Positions 63,701 through 64,000 of a stretch of 64,000 bases of DNA are shown here, one piece after another. The position numbers and the translations under genes were made by a program. The DNA lies in NCBI GenBank assembly GCA_025642065.1, contig JAODUP010000551.1:141501-205500 (forward strand), given 5' to 3'. The DNA comes from Paralvinella palmiformis (lineage: Eukaryota; Annelida; Polychaeta; Terebellida; Alvinellidae). How positions within the stretch are numbered: position 1 is the stretch's first letter; every line of letters starts with the position of its first letter. The notes beneath the pieces are model-generated. The model did no database searches. It was not told the origin of the DNA and saw nothing but the letters and a program-made list of their open reading frames with translations.

Positions 63701-64000
63701 TGTTTTCCAGCTGGCCAAAGGTGTGATCCTAGGGGAAGTCTGACTTTGTCACCTGACCCAAGAACTGGACAGTGTGAGTGCAAGGTTAGTATTTAATTCA
63801 GATGTAGTATTGATAGATGAAAGTAAAGGAATGTCGTTGTTTTTATTTGAAGTTATTTTATGTTATAAGTAGTAAGATGTCACTGGTTTACTTCCACTTA
63901 ACACAGCCATATGCTACTGGTCCAAGCTGTTCAAAATGTATGGAAAATTCTTTCCATCTTGCTGAGGATTATCCTCATGGCTGTATACCCTGTGTATGTA
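1485..64000 (+). CDS. HSPG2: perlecan (basement-membrane heparan sulfate proteoglycan core protein), partial at both ends
   Basis: Spliced gene of which 48 exons are visible; each exon has its own entry. Domain order is 32 LDLa repeats, a split Ig domain, three LDLa repeats, an Ig domain, a laminin IV-A domain framed by LE modules, then more LE modules. All junctions are GT-AG and the joined frame has no stop over 1,992 codons. The Ig domain with W-R-L-N-W-G-H, followed directly by an LE/laminin IV-A region, is the perlecan signature that separates it from other LDLa-rich proteins such as LRPs. Known role of the family: a secreted, heparan-sulfate-bearing scaffold of basement membranes that binds laminin, nidogen and growth factors. 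The signal peptide, any SEA domain, the later Ig array and the LG domains are expected outside the window. The 32-repeat N-terminal array is far longer than the four LDLa repeats of vertebrate perlecan. Confidence 0.93.
1926..2045 (+). CDS. HSPG2: perlecan exon, LDLa repeat 2
   Basis: 120-nt phase 1-1 exon (acceptor aatatag, donor gtaaat). Canonical LDLa core: [20 protein letters not shown], with both Asp and the terminal SDE calcium motif. The 3.3-kb intron after it contains a (TG)n(TA)n tract at about 3,141-3,170 and a LINE fragment (3,870-4,380); I see no further coding exon there. Confidence 0.95.
3141..3170. repeat. (TG)n(TA)n microsatellite
   Basis: Short TG run passing into a pure TA run, in the intron after LDLa repeat 2. 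Confidence 0.9.
3870..4380 (+). mobile_element. LINE 3' fragment (non-LTR reverse transcriptase C-terminus)
   Basis: Conceptual translation gives [35 protein letters not shown] and, after a stop and frame changes, [15 protein letters not shown]. These are the standard landmarks of the C-terminal part of CR1/L2/Jockey-type LINE ORF2. The downstream AT-rich part with tataaagtaccttagaac resembles the short 3' untranslated tails of such LINEs. It is broken by in-frame stops, so it is a fossil. Family is not resolved, and its tail differs from the other LINE families in this window. Confidence 0.75.
5328..5444 (+). CDS. HSPG2: perlecan exon, LDLa repeat 3
   Basis: 117-nt phase 1-1 exon (acceptor aattttag, donor gtaaga). 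Core [16 protein letters not shown] is canonical, preceded by [12 protein letters not shown]. It resembles repeat 8 at nucleotide level. The 1.77-kb intron after it is AT-rich and shows nothing recognisable. Confidence 0.95.
7211..7324 (+). CDS. HSPG2: perlecan exon, LDLa repeat 4
   Basis: 114-nt phase 1-1 exon (acceptor atcactcag). The donor gtttgt is weak but keeps the phase. Core [16 protein letters not shown]: Leu replaces the usual Ser of DGSDE, while the acidic ligands remain. The 261-nt intron after it carries a long (TA)n tract close to the next acceptor. Confidence 0.9.
7517..7564. repeat. (TA)n microsatellite next to a splice acceptor
   Basis: About 24 TA units ending only some 20 nt before the acceptor of the exon at 7,586, in the region where a branch point and pyrimidine tract would normally lie. 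Confidence 0.95.
7586..7828 (+). CDS. HSPG2: perlecan exon, LDLa repeats 5 and 6 in one exon
   Basis: 243-nt phase 1-1 exon (acceptor aaatatag, donor gtaagt), the only exon seen here that encodes two repeats. Repeat 5: [17 protein letters not shown] short linker QTSPS leads to repeat 6: [16 protein letters not shown]. Both have intact calcium motifs. Loss of a separating intron, or a fusion, explains it most simply. The 1.36-kb intron after it holds a SINE (8,257-8,420). Confidence 0.95.
8257..8420 (+). mobile_element. tRNA-derived SINE, family S1, copy 1
   Basis: 164-bp element flanked by perfect 9-bp direct repeats CCTTGATGA (8,248-8,256 and 8,421-8,429), as expected for target-primed insertion. 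The head has a degenerate tRNA-type promoter (ggccagtggataaacatta, then ggttgtgagttttac). The 3' end (gtgaccagtgcctaa, then actactcactcacc) matches the SINE at 46,363-46,512. Same orientation as the gene, intronic. Confidence 0.75.
9184..9300 (+). CDS. HSPG2: perlecan exon, LDLa repeat 7
   Basis: 117-nt phase 1-1 exon (acceptor attaaacag, donor gtgggt). Core [16 protein letters not shown]: Gln replaces Ser in DGSDE, acidic ligands kept. The intron after it is only 167 nt. Confidence 0.93.
9468..9584 (+). CDS. HSPG2: perlecan exon, LDLa repeat 8
   Basis: 117-nt phase 1-1 exon (acceptor tttcaacag, donor gtaagc). Core [16 protein letters not shown], with Asn after Cys4. The 952-nt intron after it has a short (TG)n run near 9,927-9,950 and nothing else recognisable. 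Confidence 0.95.
10537..10653 (+). CDS. HSPG2: perlecan exon, LDLa repeat 9
   Basis: 117-nt phase 1-1 exon (acceptor tttactag, donor gtatgg). Core [20 protein letters not shown], canonical. The 2.8-kb intron after it contains a LINE 3' end (10,895-11,207) and a TIR element (12,533-13,306), and its last 300 nt belong to the tandem duplication. Confidence 0.95.
10895..11207 (+). mobile_element. LINE 3' end, family L-A, copy 1
   Basis: Plus-strand translation gives [16 protein letters not shown] and [20 protein letters not shown], the C-terminal landmarks of a CR1/Jockey-like LINE ORF2, then the tail gagagattatactcttga followed by a (ctaa)n run. The same tail appears at 50,615-50,778, so this is a repeat family with a CTAA microsatellite end. 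It is 5'-truncated and has a stop. Confidence 0.75.
12533..13306. mobile_element. non-autonomous TIR DNA element with TA target duplication (Tc1/pogo type)
   Basis: Begins CAGTAAGACCTCCCATAT and ends with the inverse of CAGTAAGTCTGTCTATAT; both ends are flanked by TA (12,531-12,532 and 13,307-13,308). Length 774 bp. No transposase reading frame is visible, so it is non-autonomous. Its right part is included in the tandem duplication: the second copy begins within the element's interior. Confidence 0.65.
13434..13550 (+). CDS. HSPG2: perlecan exon, LDLa repeat 10 (duplicated exon, copy 1)
   Basis: 117-nt phase 1-1 exon, donor gtatgt. The acceptor is a NAGNAG (caacagcag): use of the first AG gives 13,434, the second gives 13,437 and drops one Ala. 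Core [16 protein letters not shown], canonical. Identical to the exon at 14,937. Confidence 0.93.
13694..13840. repeat. private insertion in duplication copy 1 with hairpin
   Basis: About 147 bp present in copy 1 and absent at the matching point of copy 2 (after caccctt, before gctaacaatg). It holds a 5' AT-rich part and the inverted repeat ggccatgtaac / gttacatggcc. No family recognised. Confidence 0.55.
14216..14261. repeat. (TA)n microsatellite
   Basis: TA tract in duplication copy 1. The corresponding tract in copy 2 (15,560-15,583) is shorter, showing length change after duplication. Confidence 0.9.
14937..15053 (+). CDS. HSPG2: perlecan exon, LDLa repeat 11 (duplicated exon, copy 2)
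   Basis: Identical at nucleotide level to the exon at 13,434-13,550, including the NAGNAG acceptor (ctacagcag) and the donor gtatgt. Core [16 protein letters not shown]. The 2.5-kb intron after it contains the rest of the duplication, the pogo-like insertion, a possible minus-strand SINE (17,010-17,180) and a (TG/TA)n tract. Confidence 0.93.
15637..16438 (-). mobile_element. pogo/Tigger-like DNA element with TIRs and transposase C-terminal remnant
   Basis: Terminal inverted repeats of about 28 bp (left ccatatatactcacgtata; the right end is its inverse with a few differences) flanked by TA. On the minus strand 16,133-15,864 encodes the C-terminal part of a pogo/Tigger transposase: [20 protein letters not shown] followed by [13 protein letters not shown]. 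No DDE core is present. It interrupts duplication copy 2 only, so it probably inserted after the duplication. Confidence 0.75.
17010..17180 (-). mobile_element. possible tRNA-derived SINE, degenerate
   Basis: On the minus strand, ggcctcatgggtagagtgtg resembles an A box and, about 60 nt later, agaagtttgtatcccagcc resembles a B box. No target duplication was found, and it is not clearly the same family as the SINEs at 8,257 and 46,363. Confidence 0.4.
17469..17540. repeat. (TG/TA)n microsatellite upstream of an acceptor
   Basis: Mixed TG and TA run ending about 30 nt before the exon at 17,570. Confidence 0.9.
17570..17686 (+). CDS. HSPG2: perlecan exon, LDLa repeat 12
   Basis: 117-nt phase 1-1 exon (acceptor ttcatatag, donor gtaggt). 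Core [16 protein letters not shown], canonical. The 3.3-kb intron after it has a short (TA)n at 18,906-18,925 and otherwise nothing I can name. Confidence 0.95.
21023..21139 (+). CDS. HSPG2: perlecan exon, LDLa repeat 13
   Basis: Phase 1-1 exon, donor gtaggt. Two in-frame acceptors are plausible: tttctag (start 21,023, 117 nt, the usual exon length here) and gttttag (start 21,002, adding seven residues VPQFFLD). Core [16 protein letters not shown] is canonical; the Cys2-Cys3 loop is GDFT instead of the usual DG-type loop. The 384-nt intron after it has a 10-bp hairpin (atggaagtgg at 21,288 and its inverse at 21,312). Confidence 0.92.
21524..21640 (+). CDS. HSPG2: perlecan exon, LDLa repeat 14
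   Basis: 117-nt phase 1-1 exon (acceptor ttcccag, donor gtacgt). Core [16 protein letters not shown], canonical; INSTYK replaces the common IDIRRK segment. The 654-nt intron after it is AT-rich, with a short local repeat of tacatgagc near 21,925-21,955 and nothing else. Confidence 0.95.
22295..22414 (+). CDS. HSPG2: perlecan exon, LDLa repeat 15
   Basis: 120-nt phase 1-1 exon (acceptor atttacag, donor gtaaga after tgtagat). Core [16 protein letters not shown]: His precedes Cys5, where Asp normally binds calcium. The intron after it (803 nt) carries a long (CA)n block. Confidence 0.92.
22650..22778. repeat. compound (TG)n(CA)n microsatellite
   Basis: About 130 bp dominated by CA units with interruptions, in the intron after LDLa repeat 15. 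Reading frames called across it on both strands are repeat translations, not genes. Confidence 0.95.
23218..23337 (+). CDS. HSPG2: perlecan exon, LDLa repeat 16
   Basis: 120-nt phase 1-1 exon (acceptor taatgcag, donor gtaggt). Core [16 protein letters not shown]: Asn after Cys4, Glu before Cys5, and DSSDE for DGSDE. The 265-nt intron after it has a (TG)n run (23,410-23,452). Confidence 0.95.
23603..23722 (+). CDS. HSPG2: perlecan exon, LDLa repeat 17
   Basis: 120-nt phase 1-1 exon (acceptor catttcag, donor gtattg after tgtggag). Core [16 protein letters not shown], close to repeat 16 (Asn after Cys4, Glu before Cys5), so the two look like a local duplicate pair. The 3.0-kb intron after it contains dispersed repeat R1 copy 1 and a TIR element (25,015-26,606). 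Confidence 0.93.
24141..24695 (+). repeat. dispersed repeat R1, copy 1 (unclassified)
   Basis: About 550 bp that aligns by eye, with many substitutions and indels, to 42,057-42,595. Shared landmarks in the same order include ttatgctagcc, accatgttg, gaggcttatat/gaagcttacatat, ttattgt.ataatatctga and aatcctatct. No coding potential, TIR or poly-A tail seen. Confidence 0.7.
25015..26606. mobile_element. possible non-autonomous Tigger-like TIR element
   Basis: Starts at TA with CAGTCAGAATCCATTAATC and ends with the inverse of CAGTATAGTTCTGGTTATCC. The start of the left end and its spaced AATC/ATCC motifs are Tigger-like. The right flank is TG, not TA, so the end is not perfect. No transposase remnant seen. 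Contains a (CA)n(GA)n tract and a short palindrome gtgacatag...ctatgtcac near 25,812. Confidence 0.45.
25986..26037. repeat. (CA)n(GA)n microsatellite
   Basis: CA run joined directly to a GA run, inside the putative TIR element at 25,015-26,606. Confidence 0.95.
26749..26865 (+). CDS. HSPG2: perlecan exon, LDLa repeat 18
   Basis: 117-nt phase 1-1 exon (acceptor ctttgcag). The donor gtcagt is atypical, but it is the only site keeping phase 1 after the last Cys. Core [16 protein letters not shown], canonical. The 938-nt intron after it has a short (CA)n near 26,990 and nothing else. Confidence 0.9.
27804..27920 (+). CDS. HSPG2: perlecan exon, LDLa repeat 19
   Basis: 117-nt phase 1-1 exon (acceptor tttccacag, donor gtaagt). 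Core [16 protein letters not shown]: Tyr replaces Gly after the Asp and in DGSDE, giving one of the most divergent repeats, though the acidic ligands remain. The intron after it contains a (TA)n tract (28,246-28,287). Confidence 0.95.
28246..28287. repeat. (TA)n microsatellite
   Basis: About 21 TA units, roughly 100 nt upstream of the acceptor at 28,388. Confidence 0.95.
28389..28508 (+). CDS. HSPG2: perlecan exon, LDLa repeat 20
   Basis: 120-nt phase 1-1 exon (acceptor tgtaatag, donor gtttgt after tgtccag, like repeat 4). Core [16 protein letters not shown], canonical. The 248-nt intron after it is plain. Confidence 0.93.
28757..28870 (+). CDS. HSPG2: perlecan exon, LDLa repeat 21
   Basis: 114-nt phase 1-1 exon (acceptor tctaacag, donor gtgggt). 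Core [16 protein letters not shown]; the CPDGLDE form is shared with repeat 4. The 2.9-kb intron after it is very AT-rich and holds the TA-rich inverted repeat at 30,789-31,045; the remainder shows nothing recognisable. Confidence 0.94.
30789..31045. repeat. TA-rich foldback element with inverted ends
   Basis: Left arm actttaatcagcccca and right arm tggggctggttaaagt are inverted copies. Between them are three long TA tracts (30,808-30,849; 30,906-30,938; 30,991-31,024) and an inner inverted pair gctatttatattttt / aaaaatataaatagc. The whole can fold into nested hairpins. A mini-palindrome with the same ends lies at 31,970-31,997. Confidence 0.7.
31805..31921 (+). CDS. HSPG2: perlecan exon, LDLa repeat 22
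   Basis: 117-nt phase 1-1 exon (acceptor cctttcag, donor gtaagt). Core [16 protein letters not shown]: Asn precedes Cys5. The 1.45-kb intron after it has a palindrome (31,970-31,997), a (TA)n tract (32,262-32,290) and a weak SINE-like stretch near 32,800-32,940. Confidence 0.95.
31970..31997. repeat. short perfect palindrome
   Basis: tgtggggctg and its exact inverse cagccccaca separated by 8 nt, 49 nt downstream of a splice donor. The arm sequence matches the ends of the foldback element at 30,789-31,045. Confidence 0.8.
32800..32940 (+). mobile_element. weak SINE-like sequence
   Basis: tgtggttattttacacac and then, about 25 nt later, gggttcaatccccaag resemble tRNA A and B boxes; the B box is close to consensus. 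No acceptor stem, tail or target duplication found. Confidence 0.3.
33376..33492 (+). CDS. HSPG2: perlecan exon, LDLa repeat 23
   Basis: 117-nt phase 1-1 exon (acceptor tgacag, donor gtgagt). Core [16 protein letters not shown]: Asn at both usual Asp ligand sites, and Arg-Glu in place of Gly. It is the first of the block (repeats 23-30) with the CNRxYxC style and gtgagt donors, and it is most like repeat 30. The 3.6-kb intron after it has a TTAA-flanked element and an antisense LINE. Confidence 0.95.
34199..34913. mobile_element. TTAA-flanked non-autonomous TIR element
   Basis: Ends are TTAAAGGAAAAGTTC and the inverse of TTAAAGGAACAGTTC (15 bp, one mismatch), and TTAA lies at both outer edges, the target used by piggyBac-type transposases. 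About 715 bp with no reading frame. Assignment to the piggyBac type rests on the TTAA alone. Confidence 0.5.
35830..36980 (-). pseudogene. antisense LINE reverse-transcriptase fossil
   Basis: On the minus strand, about 36,770-36,700 gives [18 protein letters not shown] (reverse transcriptase catalytic block A), 36,440-36,240 gives [20 protein letters not shown] (the usual F-x-YLGV-type segment), and 36,091-35,890 gives [16 protein letters not shown] plus [11 protein letters not shown]. The order is right for a LINE ORF2 C-terminal half. Stops and frame breaks lie between segments. This family differs from the plus-strand LINEs elsewhere in the window. Confidence 0.75.
37123..37239 (+). CDS. 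HSPG2: perlecan exon, LDLa repeat 24
   Basis: 117-nt phase 1-1 exon (acceptor atatatag, donor gtgagt). Core [16 protein letters not shown]. It differs from the exon at 43,265 by a single base (Pro versus Ser before DGSDE), although that exon is 6 kb away with another copy between. The 1.1-kb intron after it shows nothing recognisable. Confidence 0.95.
38372..38488 (+). CDS. HSPG2: perlecan exon, LDLa repeat 25
   Basis: 117-nt phase 1-1 exon (acceptor atatttag, donor gtgagt). Core [16 protein letters not shown]; near-copy of repeats 24 and 26, with substitutions such as RNGEC for RSGEC and LSC for LQC. LINE sequence begins about 60 nt after the donor. The 4.8-kb intron after it holds the nested LINEs, a long (CT)n(GT)n tract and repeat R1 copy 2. 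Confidence 0.95.
38545..39160 (+). mobile_element. LINE family L-B, 5' piece of an interrupted copy
   Basis: Encodes reverse transcriptase landmarks [23 protein letters not shown] (the YxDD active site), [24 protein letters not shown] and [11 protein letters not shown], with a few stops. It continues at 40,736 after a second LINE that interrupts it. Intronic, same strand as the gene. Confidence 0.8.
39161..40735 (+). mobile_element. second LINE inserted into the L-B LINE (nested)
   Basis: Starts with a pre-RT segment ([26 protein letters not shown]), then [33 protein letters not shown] (YADN, so the second catalytic Asp is lost), [12 protein letters not shown] and TVRNLGVTF, and ends in a (tta)n tail at about 40,709-40,722. 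Stops and frameshifts make it dead. The host LINE resumes immediately after the tail. Confidence 0.75.
40736..41200 (+). mobile_element. LINE family L-B, 3' piece of the interrupted copy
   Basis: Resumes with [17 protein letters not shown] and [14 protein letters not shown], then a 3' tail gaatggctcctgctggtaag, then cactttattaaatatacatt. The same tail occurs in reverse at 52,595-52,660. It joins to the end of the 38,545-39,160 piece in the usual order of LINE ORF2. Confidence 0.8.
41522..41613. repeat. (CT)n(GT)n compound microsatellite
   Basis: About 92 bp of pure CT passing into pure GT. Confidence 0.97.
42057..42595 (+). repeat. dispersed repeat R1, copy 2 (unclassified)
   Basis: Partner of 24,141-24,695 in the same orientation, about 540 bp. 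The flanking introns are otherwise unrelated, so it is a dispersed repeat and not part of an exon duplication. Confidence 0.7.
43265..43381 (+). CDS. HSPG2: perlecan exon, LDLa repeat 26
   Basis: 117-nt phase 1-1 exon (acceptor atatatag, donor gtgagt). Core [16 protein letters not shown]. One base different from repeat 24. Upstream intron sequence (ttgtatttcttatggc..., cctgatatgtcccatttgca) matches that before repeat 25. The 333-nt intron after it has a (TA)n tract (43,407-43,437). Confidence 0.95.
43715..43831 (+). CDS. HSPG2: perlecan exon, LDLa repeat 27
   Basis: 117-nt phase 1-1 exon (acceptor tatctag, donor gtgagt). Core [16 protein letters not shown]. It belongs with repeats 28 and 29 in a compact cluster with introns of 283-383 nt. 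Confidence 0.95.
44115..44231 (+). CDS. HSPG2: perlecan exon, LDLa repeat 28
   Basis: 117-nt phase 1-1 exon (acceptor gtacatag, donor gtgagt). Core [16 protein letters not shown]: the only member of the CNR-type block that keeps Asp after Cys4. The 383-nt intron after it is plain. Confidence 0.95.
44615..44731 (+). CDS. HSPG2: perlecan exon, LDLa repeat 29
   Basis: 117-nt phase 1-1 exon (acceptor tatgtag, donor gtgagt). Core [16 protein letters not shown]. The 1.2-kb intron after it has a (CA)n run (44,936-44,954) and nothing else. Confidence 0.95.
45941..46057 (+). CDS. HSPG2: perlecan exon, LDLa repeat 30
   Basis: 117-nt phase 1-1 exon (acceptor tgttacag, donor gtgagt). Core [16 protein letters not shown], with Asn at both usual Asp sites, closest to repeat 23. 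The 1.15-kb intron after it holds a SINE (46,363-46,512) and a (TA)n tract. Confidence 0.95.
46363..46512 (+). mobile_element. tRNA-derived SINE, family S1, copy 2
   Basis: 150-bp element with a clear A box (tggctagagcattacac) and B box (gggttcaaatctaac), flanked by perfect 9-bp direct repeats TATCATTCT (46,354-46,362 and 46,513-46,521). The 3' end (gtgatcagcacctagacta, then aacactcacac) matches the SINE at 8,257. Same strand as the gene. Confidence 0.85.
47088..47120. repeat. (TA)n microsatellite
   Basis: About 16 TA units, 90 nt upstream of the exon at 47,211. Confidence 0.95.
47211..47318 (+). CDS. HSPG2: perlecan exon, LDLa repeat 31
   Basis: 108-nt phase 1-1 exon (acceptor cattacag, donor gtaagt), the shortest LDLa exon because almost nothing precedes Cys1. 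Core [16 protein letters not shown], canonical. The 759-nt intron after it is plain. Confidence 0.95.
48078..48197 (+). CDS. HSPG2: perlecan exon, LDLa repeat 32
   Basis: Phase 1-1 exon, donor gtaaaa. Two in-frame acceptors: taacattag (start 48,078, 120 nt) or cacttag (start 48,087, 111 nt). Core [16 protein letters not shown]: Gln precedes Cys5. Last repeat of the large array. The 3.9-kb intron after it has a LINE 3' end (50,615-50,778), two (TA)n tracts (49,389; 51,124) and otherwise nothing. Confidence 0.92.
50615..50778 (+). mobile_element. LINE 3' end, family L-A, copy 2
   Basis: Shares with 10,895-11,207 the stretch encoding NIPDEPKI, the segment cacaactccatcacatct-like (acaaactccatcacatctat), and the tail gagattatactcttgaacta with (ctaa)n. 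A more strongly 5'-truncated copy of the same family. Confidence 0.75.
51124..51157. repeat. (TA)n microsatellite
   Basis: About 17 TA units in the intron before the first Ig exon. Confidence 0.95.
52104..52222 (+). CDS. HSPG2: perlecan exon, first Ig domain, N-terminal half
   Basis: 119-nt exon, phase 1 in and phase 0 out (acceptor catcacag, donor gtatag). Encodes the first strands of an Ig fold: [20 protein letters not shown] with the first Cys, then KLKWTRQSQ with the core Trp. The phase-0 intron in mid-domain marks it off from the single-exon Ig domain at 58,520. The 1.8-kb intron after it holds a 33-34-bp tandem repeat, an antisense LINE and a pogo-like terminus. Confidence 0.93.
52304..52400. 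repeat. three-copy tandem repeat, unit about 33-34 bp
   Basis: Unit gaaaactgaattttctcagc followed by ttgtaattttgtg, three successive copies with one or two changes in the last. Confidence 0.9.
52595..53045 (-). mobile_element. LINE family L-B 3' fragment, antisense
   Basis: Minus-strand translation gives [39 protein letters not shown] and [19 protein letters not shown]. The tail (read on minus) gaatggctcctgctagtaag, then cactttattaaatatacatt, matches the L-B tail at 41,150-41,195. Opposite orientation to the copy in the intron after repeat 25. Confidence 0.85.
53456..53560. mobile_element. isolated pogo-like terminal sequence
   Basis: ccgtatatactcacac next to TA, with ataagtcgagg downstream, resembles the termini of the element at 15,637-16,438. 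No matching second end found, so probably a fragment. Confidence 0.35.
54032..54170 (+). CDS. HSPG2: perlecan exon, first Ig domain, C-terminal half
   Basis: 139-nt exon, phase 0 in and phase 1 out (acceptor aatttcag, donor gtaagt). Contains [20 protein letters not shown]: the second Ig Cys in the typical D-x-Y-x-C setting, then YATLTVED closing the fold. Joined to the exon at 52,104 it makes a domain of 86 residues. The intron after it is only 90 nt. Confidence 0.95.
54261..54410 (+). CDS. HSPG2: perlecan exon, Pro-rich linker and LDLa repeat 33
   Basis: 150-nt phase 1-1 exon (acceptor atttccag, donor gtaagg). Starts with the linker [14 protein letters not shown], then an LDLa repeat with core [16 protein letters not shown]. 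First of the three repeats between the two Ig domains. The 0.9-kb intron after it is plain. Confidence 0.95.
55312..55431 (+). CDS. HSPG2: perlecan exon, LDLa repeat 34
   Basis: 120-nt phase 1-1 exon (acceptor aattatag, donor gtgagt). Core [16 protein letters not shown], very acidic, with GKCVQKIWR before it. The 2.4-kb intron after it has a small TIR element, a (CA)n(GA)n block and a (TA)n block. Confidence 0.95.
55525..55609. mobile_element. tiny pogo-like MITE
   Basis: About 85 bp: left end ccatatatgttcatgtataa and a right end that is its imperfect inverse (ttgtacatgatatacacc). Terminal sequences resemble those at 15,637 and 53,456. Confidence 0.4.
57302..57400. repeat. (CA)n(GA)n compound microsatellite
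   Basis: About 70 bp of pure CA followed closely by a GA run. Confidence 0.97.
57669..57719. repeat. (TA)n microsatellite
   Basis: About 50 bp of TA with one slip, roughly 100 nt upstream of the exon at 57,814. Confidence 0.95.
57814..57945 (+). CDS. HSPG2: perlecan exon, LDLa repeat 35
   Basis: 132-nt phase 1-1 exon (acceptor tttattag, donor gtaagt). Core [16 protein letters not shown]. The Cys2-Cys3 loop (ASVDQ) is one residue longer than in the other repeats. Last LDLa before the perlecan Ig-laminin region. The 574-nt intron after it is plain. Confidence 0.95.
58520..58810 (+). CDS. HSPG2: perlecan exon, second Ig domain (complete)
   Basis: 291-nt phase 1-1 exon (acceptor acttatag, donor gtaagc) encoding a whole Ig domain: [20 protein letters not shown] with the first Cys, IIWRLNWGH with the core Trp, [20 protein letters not shown] with the second Cys, then [13 protein letters not shown]. 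This matches the Ig domain immediately before the laminin IV modules of perlecan and is the best single piece of evidence for the gene's identity. The 315-nt intron after it is plain. Confidence 0.97.
59126..59250 (+). CDS. HSPG2: perlecan exon, LE half-module leading into laminin IV-A
   Basis: 125-nt exon, phase 1 in and phase 0 out (acceptor aatttag, donor gtatgc). Encodes CSPPFFN, then [16 protein letters not shown], the first half of a split LE module, and ends FIST at the start of the laminin IV-A domain. The 1.5-kb intron after it shows nothing recognisable. Confidence 0.95.
60764..60937 (+). CDS. HSPG2: perlecan exon, laminin IV-A domain, part 1
   Basis: 174-nt phase 0-0 exon (acceptor tactgacag, donor gtatac). 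Encodes the start of the laminin IV-A globule, with [10 protein letters not shown] and [13 protein letters not shown], where Y-W-x-L-P and F-L-x-N-K are typical. Confidence 0.96.
61131..61223 (+). CDS. HSPG2: perlecan exon, laminin IV-A domain, part 2
   Basis: 93-nt phase 0-0 exon (acceptor tctgcag, donor gtgagt). Encodes [15 protein letters not shown], the conserved SYGG-x-L/I-x-Y core of laminin IV domains, then SPDVILA. Confidence 0.97.
61340..61423 (+). CDS. HSPG2: perlecan exon, laminin IV-A domain, part 3
   Basis: 84-nt phase 0-0 exon (acceptor ttatttag, donor gtattt). Encodes [14 protein letters not shown] and ends KLIE. The 496-nt intron after it is plain. Confidence 0.94.
61920..62044 (+). 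CDS. HSPG2: perlecan exon, laminin IV-A domain, part 4
   Basis: 125-nt exon, phase 0 in and phase 2 out (acceptor tttcttcag, donor gtaagt). Encodes [20 protein letters not shown], the helical segment usual near the end of the domain. The 338-nt intron after it is plain. Confidence 0.96.
62383..62494 (+). CDS. HSPG2: perlecan exon, end of laminin IV-A and start of the second LE half
   Basis: 112-nt exon, phase 2 in and phase 0 out (acceptor atatatcag). The donor gtgctg is poor, but the join preserves the LE spacing. Encodes [10 protein letters not shown], then [16 protein letters not shown], resuming the LE fold split by the laminin IV insertion. Confidence 0.92.
62642..62755 (+). CDS. HSPG2: perlecan exon, LE module
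   Basis: 114-nt phase 0-0 exon (acceptor attttcag, donor gtaaaa). Encodes [20 protein letters not shown], then [18 protein letters not shown], the standard start of a laminin EGF-like module. The 420-nt intron after it has a (CA)n and poly-C run (62,764-62,795). Confidence 0.96.
63176..63303 (+). CDS. HSPG2: perlecan exon, LE module
   Basis: 128-nt exon, phase 0 in and phase 2 out (acceptor tgtttag, donor gtgatt). Encodes [20 protein letters not shown], completing the LE module with the usual NT-G-x-x-C-x-x-C-x-x-G-F/Y-G signature, then [13 protein letters not shown]. Confidence 0.96.
63433..63575 (+). CDS. HSPG2: perlecan exon, LE-like module
   Basis: 143-nt exon, phase 2 in and phase 1 out (acceptor ggagtag, donor gttagt). 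Encodes [20 protein letters not shown] and [16 protein letters not shown], the variant LE module that follows the first laminin IV domain in perlecans. Confidence 0.95.
63711..63784 (+). CDS. HSPG2: perlecan exon, LE module start
   Basis: 74-nt exon, phase 1 in and phase 0 out (acceptor ttttccag, donor gttagt). Encodes [20 protein letters not shown] ending CK, the first half of the next LE module. Confidence 0.94.
63907..64000 (+). CDS. HSPG2: perlecan exon, LE module, cut by the window edge
   Basis: Starts in phase 0 after aacacag and is open to the last base. Encodes [20 protein letters not shown] and GCIPCVC, completing an LE module and entering the next laminin region. The 3' end is outside the window. 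Confidence 0.92.

Noticed and set aside
1..64000. CRISPR array, operon or prokaryotic features
   Set aside because: The sequence is a spliced animal gene; the regularly spaced similar units are LDLa exons encoding protein, not repeat-spacer units.

Overview
The window is a stretch of an AT-rich, intron-rich invertebrate animal genome. Almost all of it is the middle of one plus-strand gene: a perlecan (HSPG2 / trol / unc-52) orthologue, a basement-membrane proteoglycan core protein. Both gene ends lie outside the window. CpG looks scarce, TG/CA dinucleotides are plentiful, and the introns carry non-LTR retrotransposons, tRNA-type SINEs, Tc1/pogo-like DNA elements and many (TA)n, (CA)n and (CT)n tracts. 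This suits a lophotrochozoan such as a mollusc, but the taxon is a low-confidence inference and other invertebrates are possible.

I resolve 48 coding exons (5,976 coding bases, about 1,992 codons) joined without a stop. From 1,485 to 48,197 there are 31 exons encoding 32 LDL-receptor class A (LDLa) repeats; one exon carries two repeats. Next come an Ig domain split over two exons (52,104-54,170), three more LDLa repeats (54,261-57,945), a single-exon Ig domain (58,520-58,810), and a laminin IV-A domain embedded in laminin EGF-like (LE) modules (59,126-63,303). Further LE modules run off the right edge. The last Ig domain with its downstream laminin region is the diagnostic perlecan signature. 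The Ig-LDLa x3-Ig-laminin IV core resembles the nematode perlecan layout as I recall it; the upstream array of at least 32 LDLa repeats is an expansion.

Every LDLa exon is flanked by phase-1 introns on both sides, so exons can be duplicated or skipped without a frameshift. Duplication is visible: one exon with its flanking introns is tandemly duplicated (about 13,136-14,691 and 14,692-16,834, exons identical), and the exons at 37,123, 38,372 and 43,265 are near-copies. A block of repeats (23-30) has its own sequence style, with Asn after the fourth Cys where LDLa repeats normally have a calcium-binding Asp.

The introns hold a broken Tigger-like transposase (1-957), several LINE fragments including a LINE nested inside another LINE (38,545-41,200), two copies of one SINE family each with a perfect 9-bp target duplication, TIR elements with TA or TTAA flanks, and an unclassified dispersed repeat in two copies. 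I see no tRNA, rRNA, CRISPR array or second host protein-coding gene.
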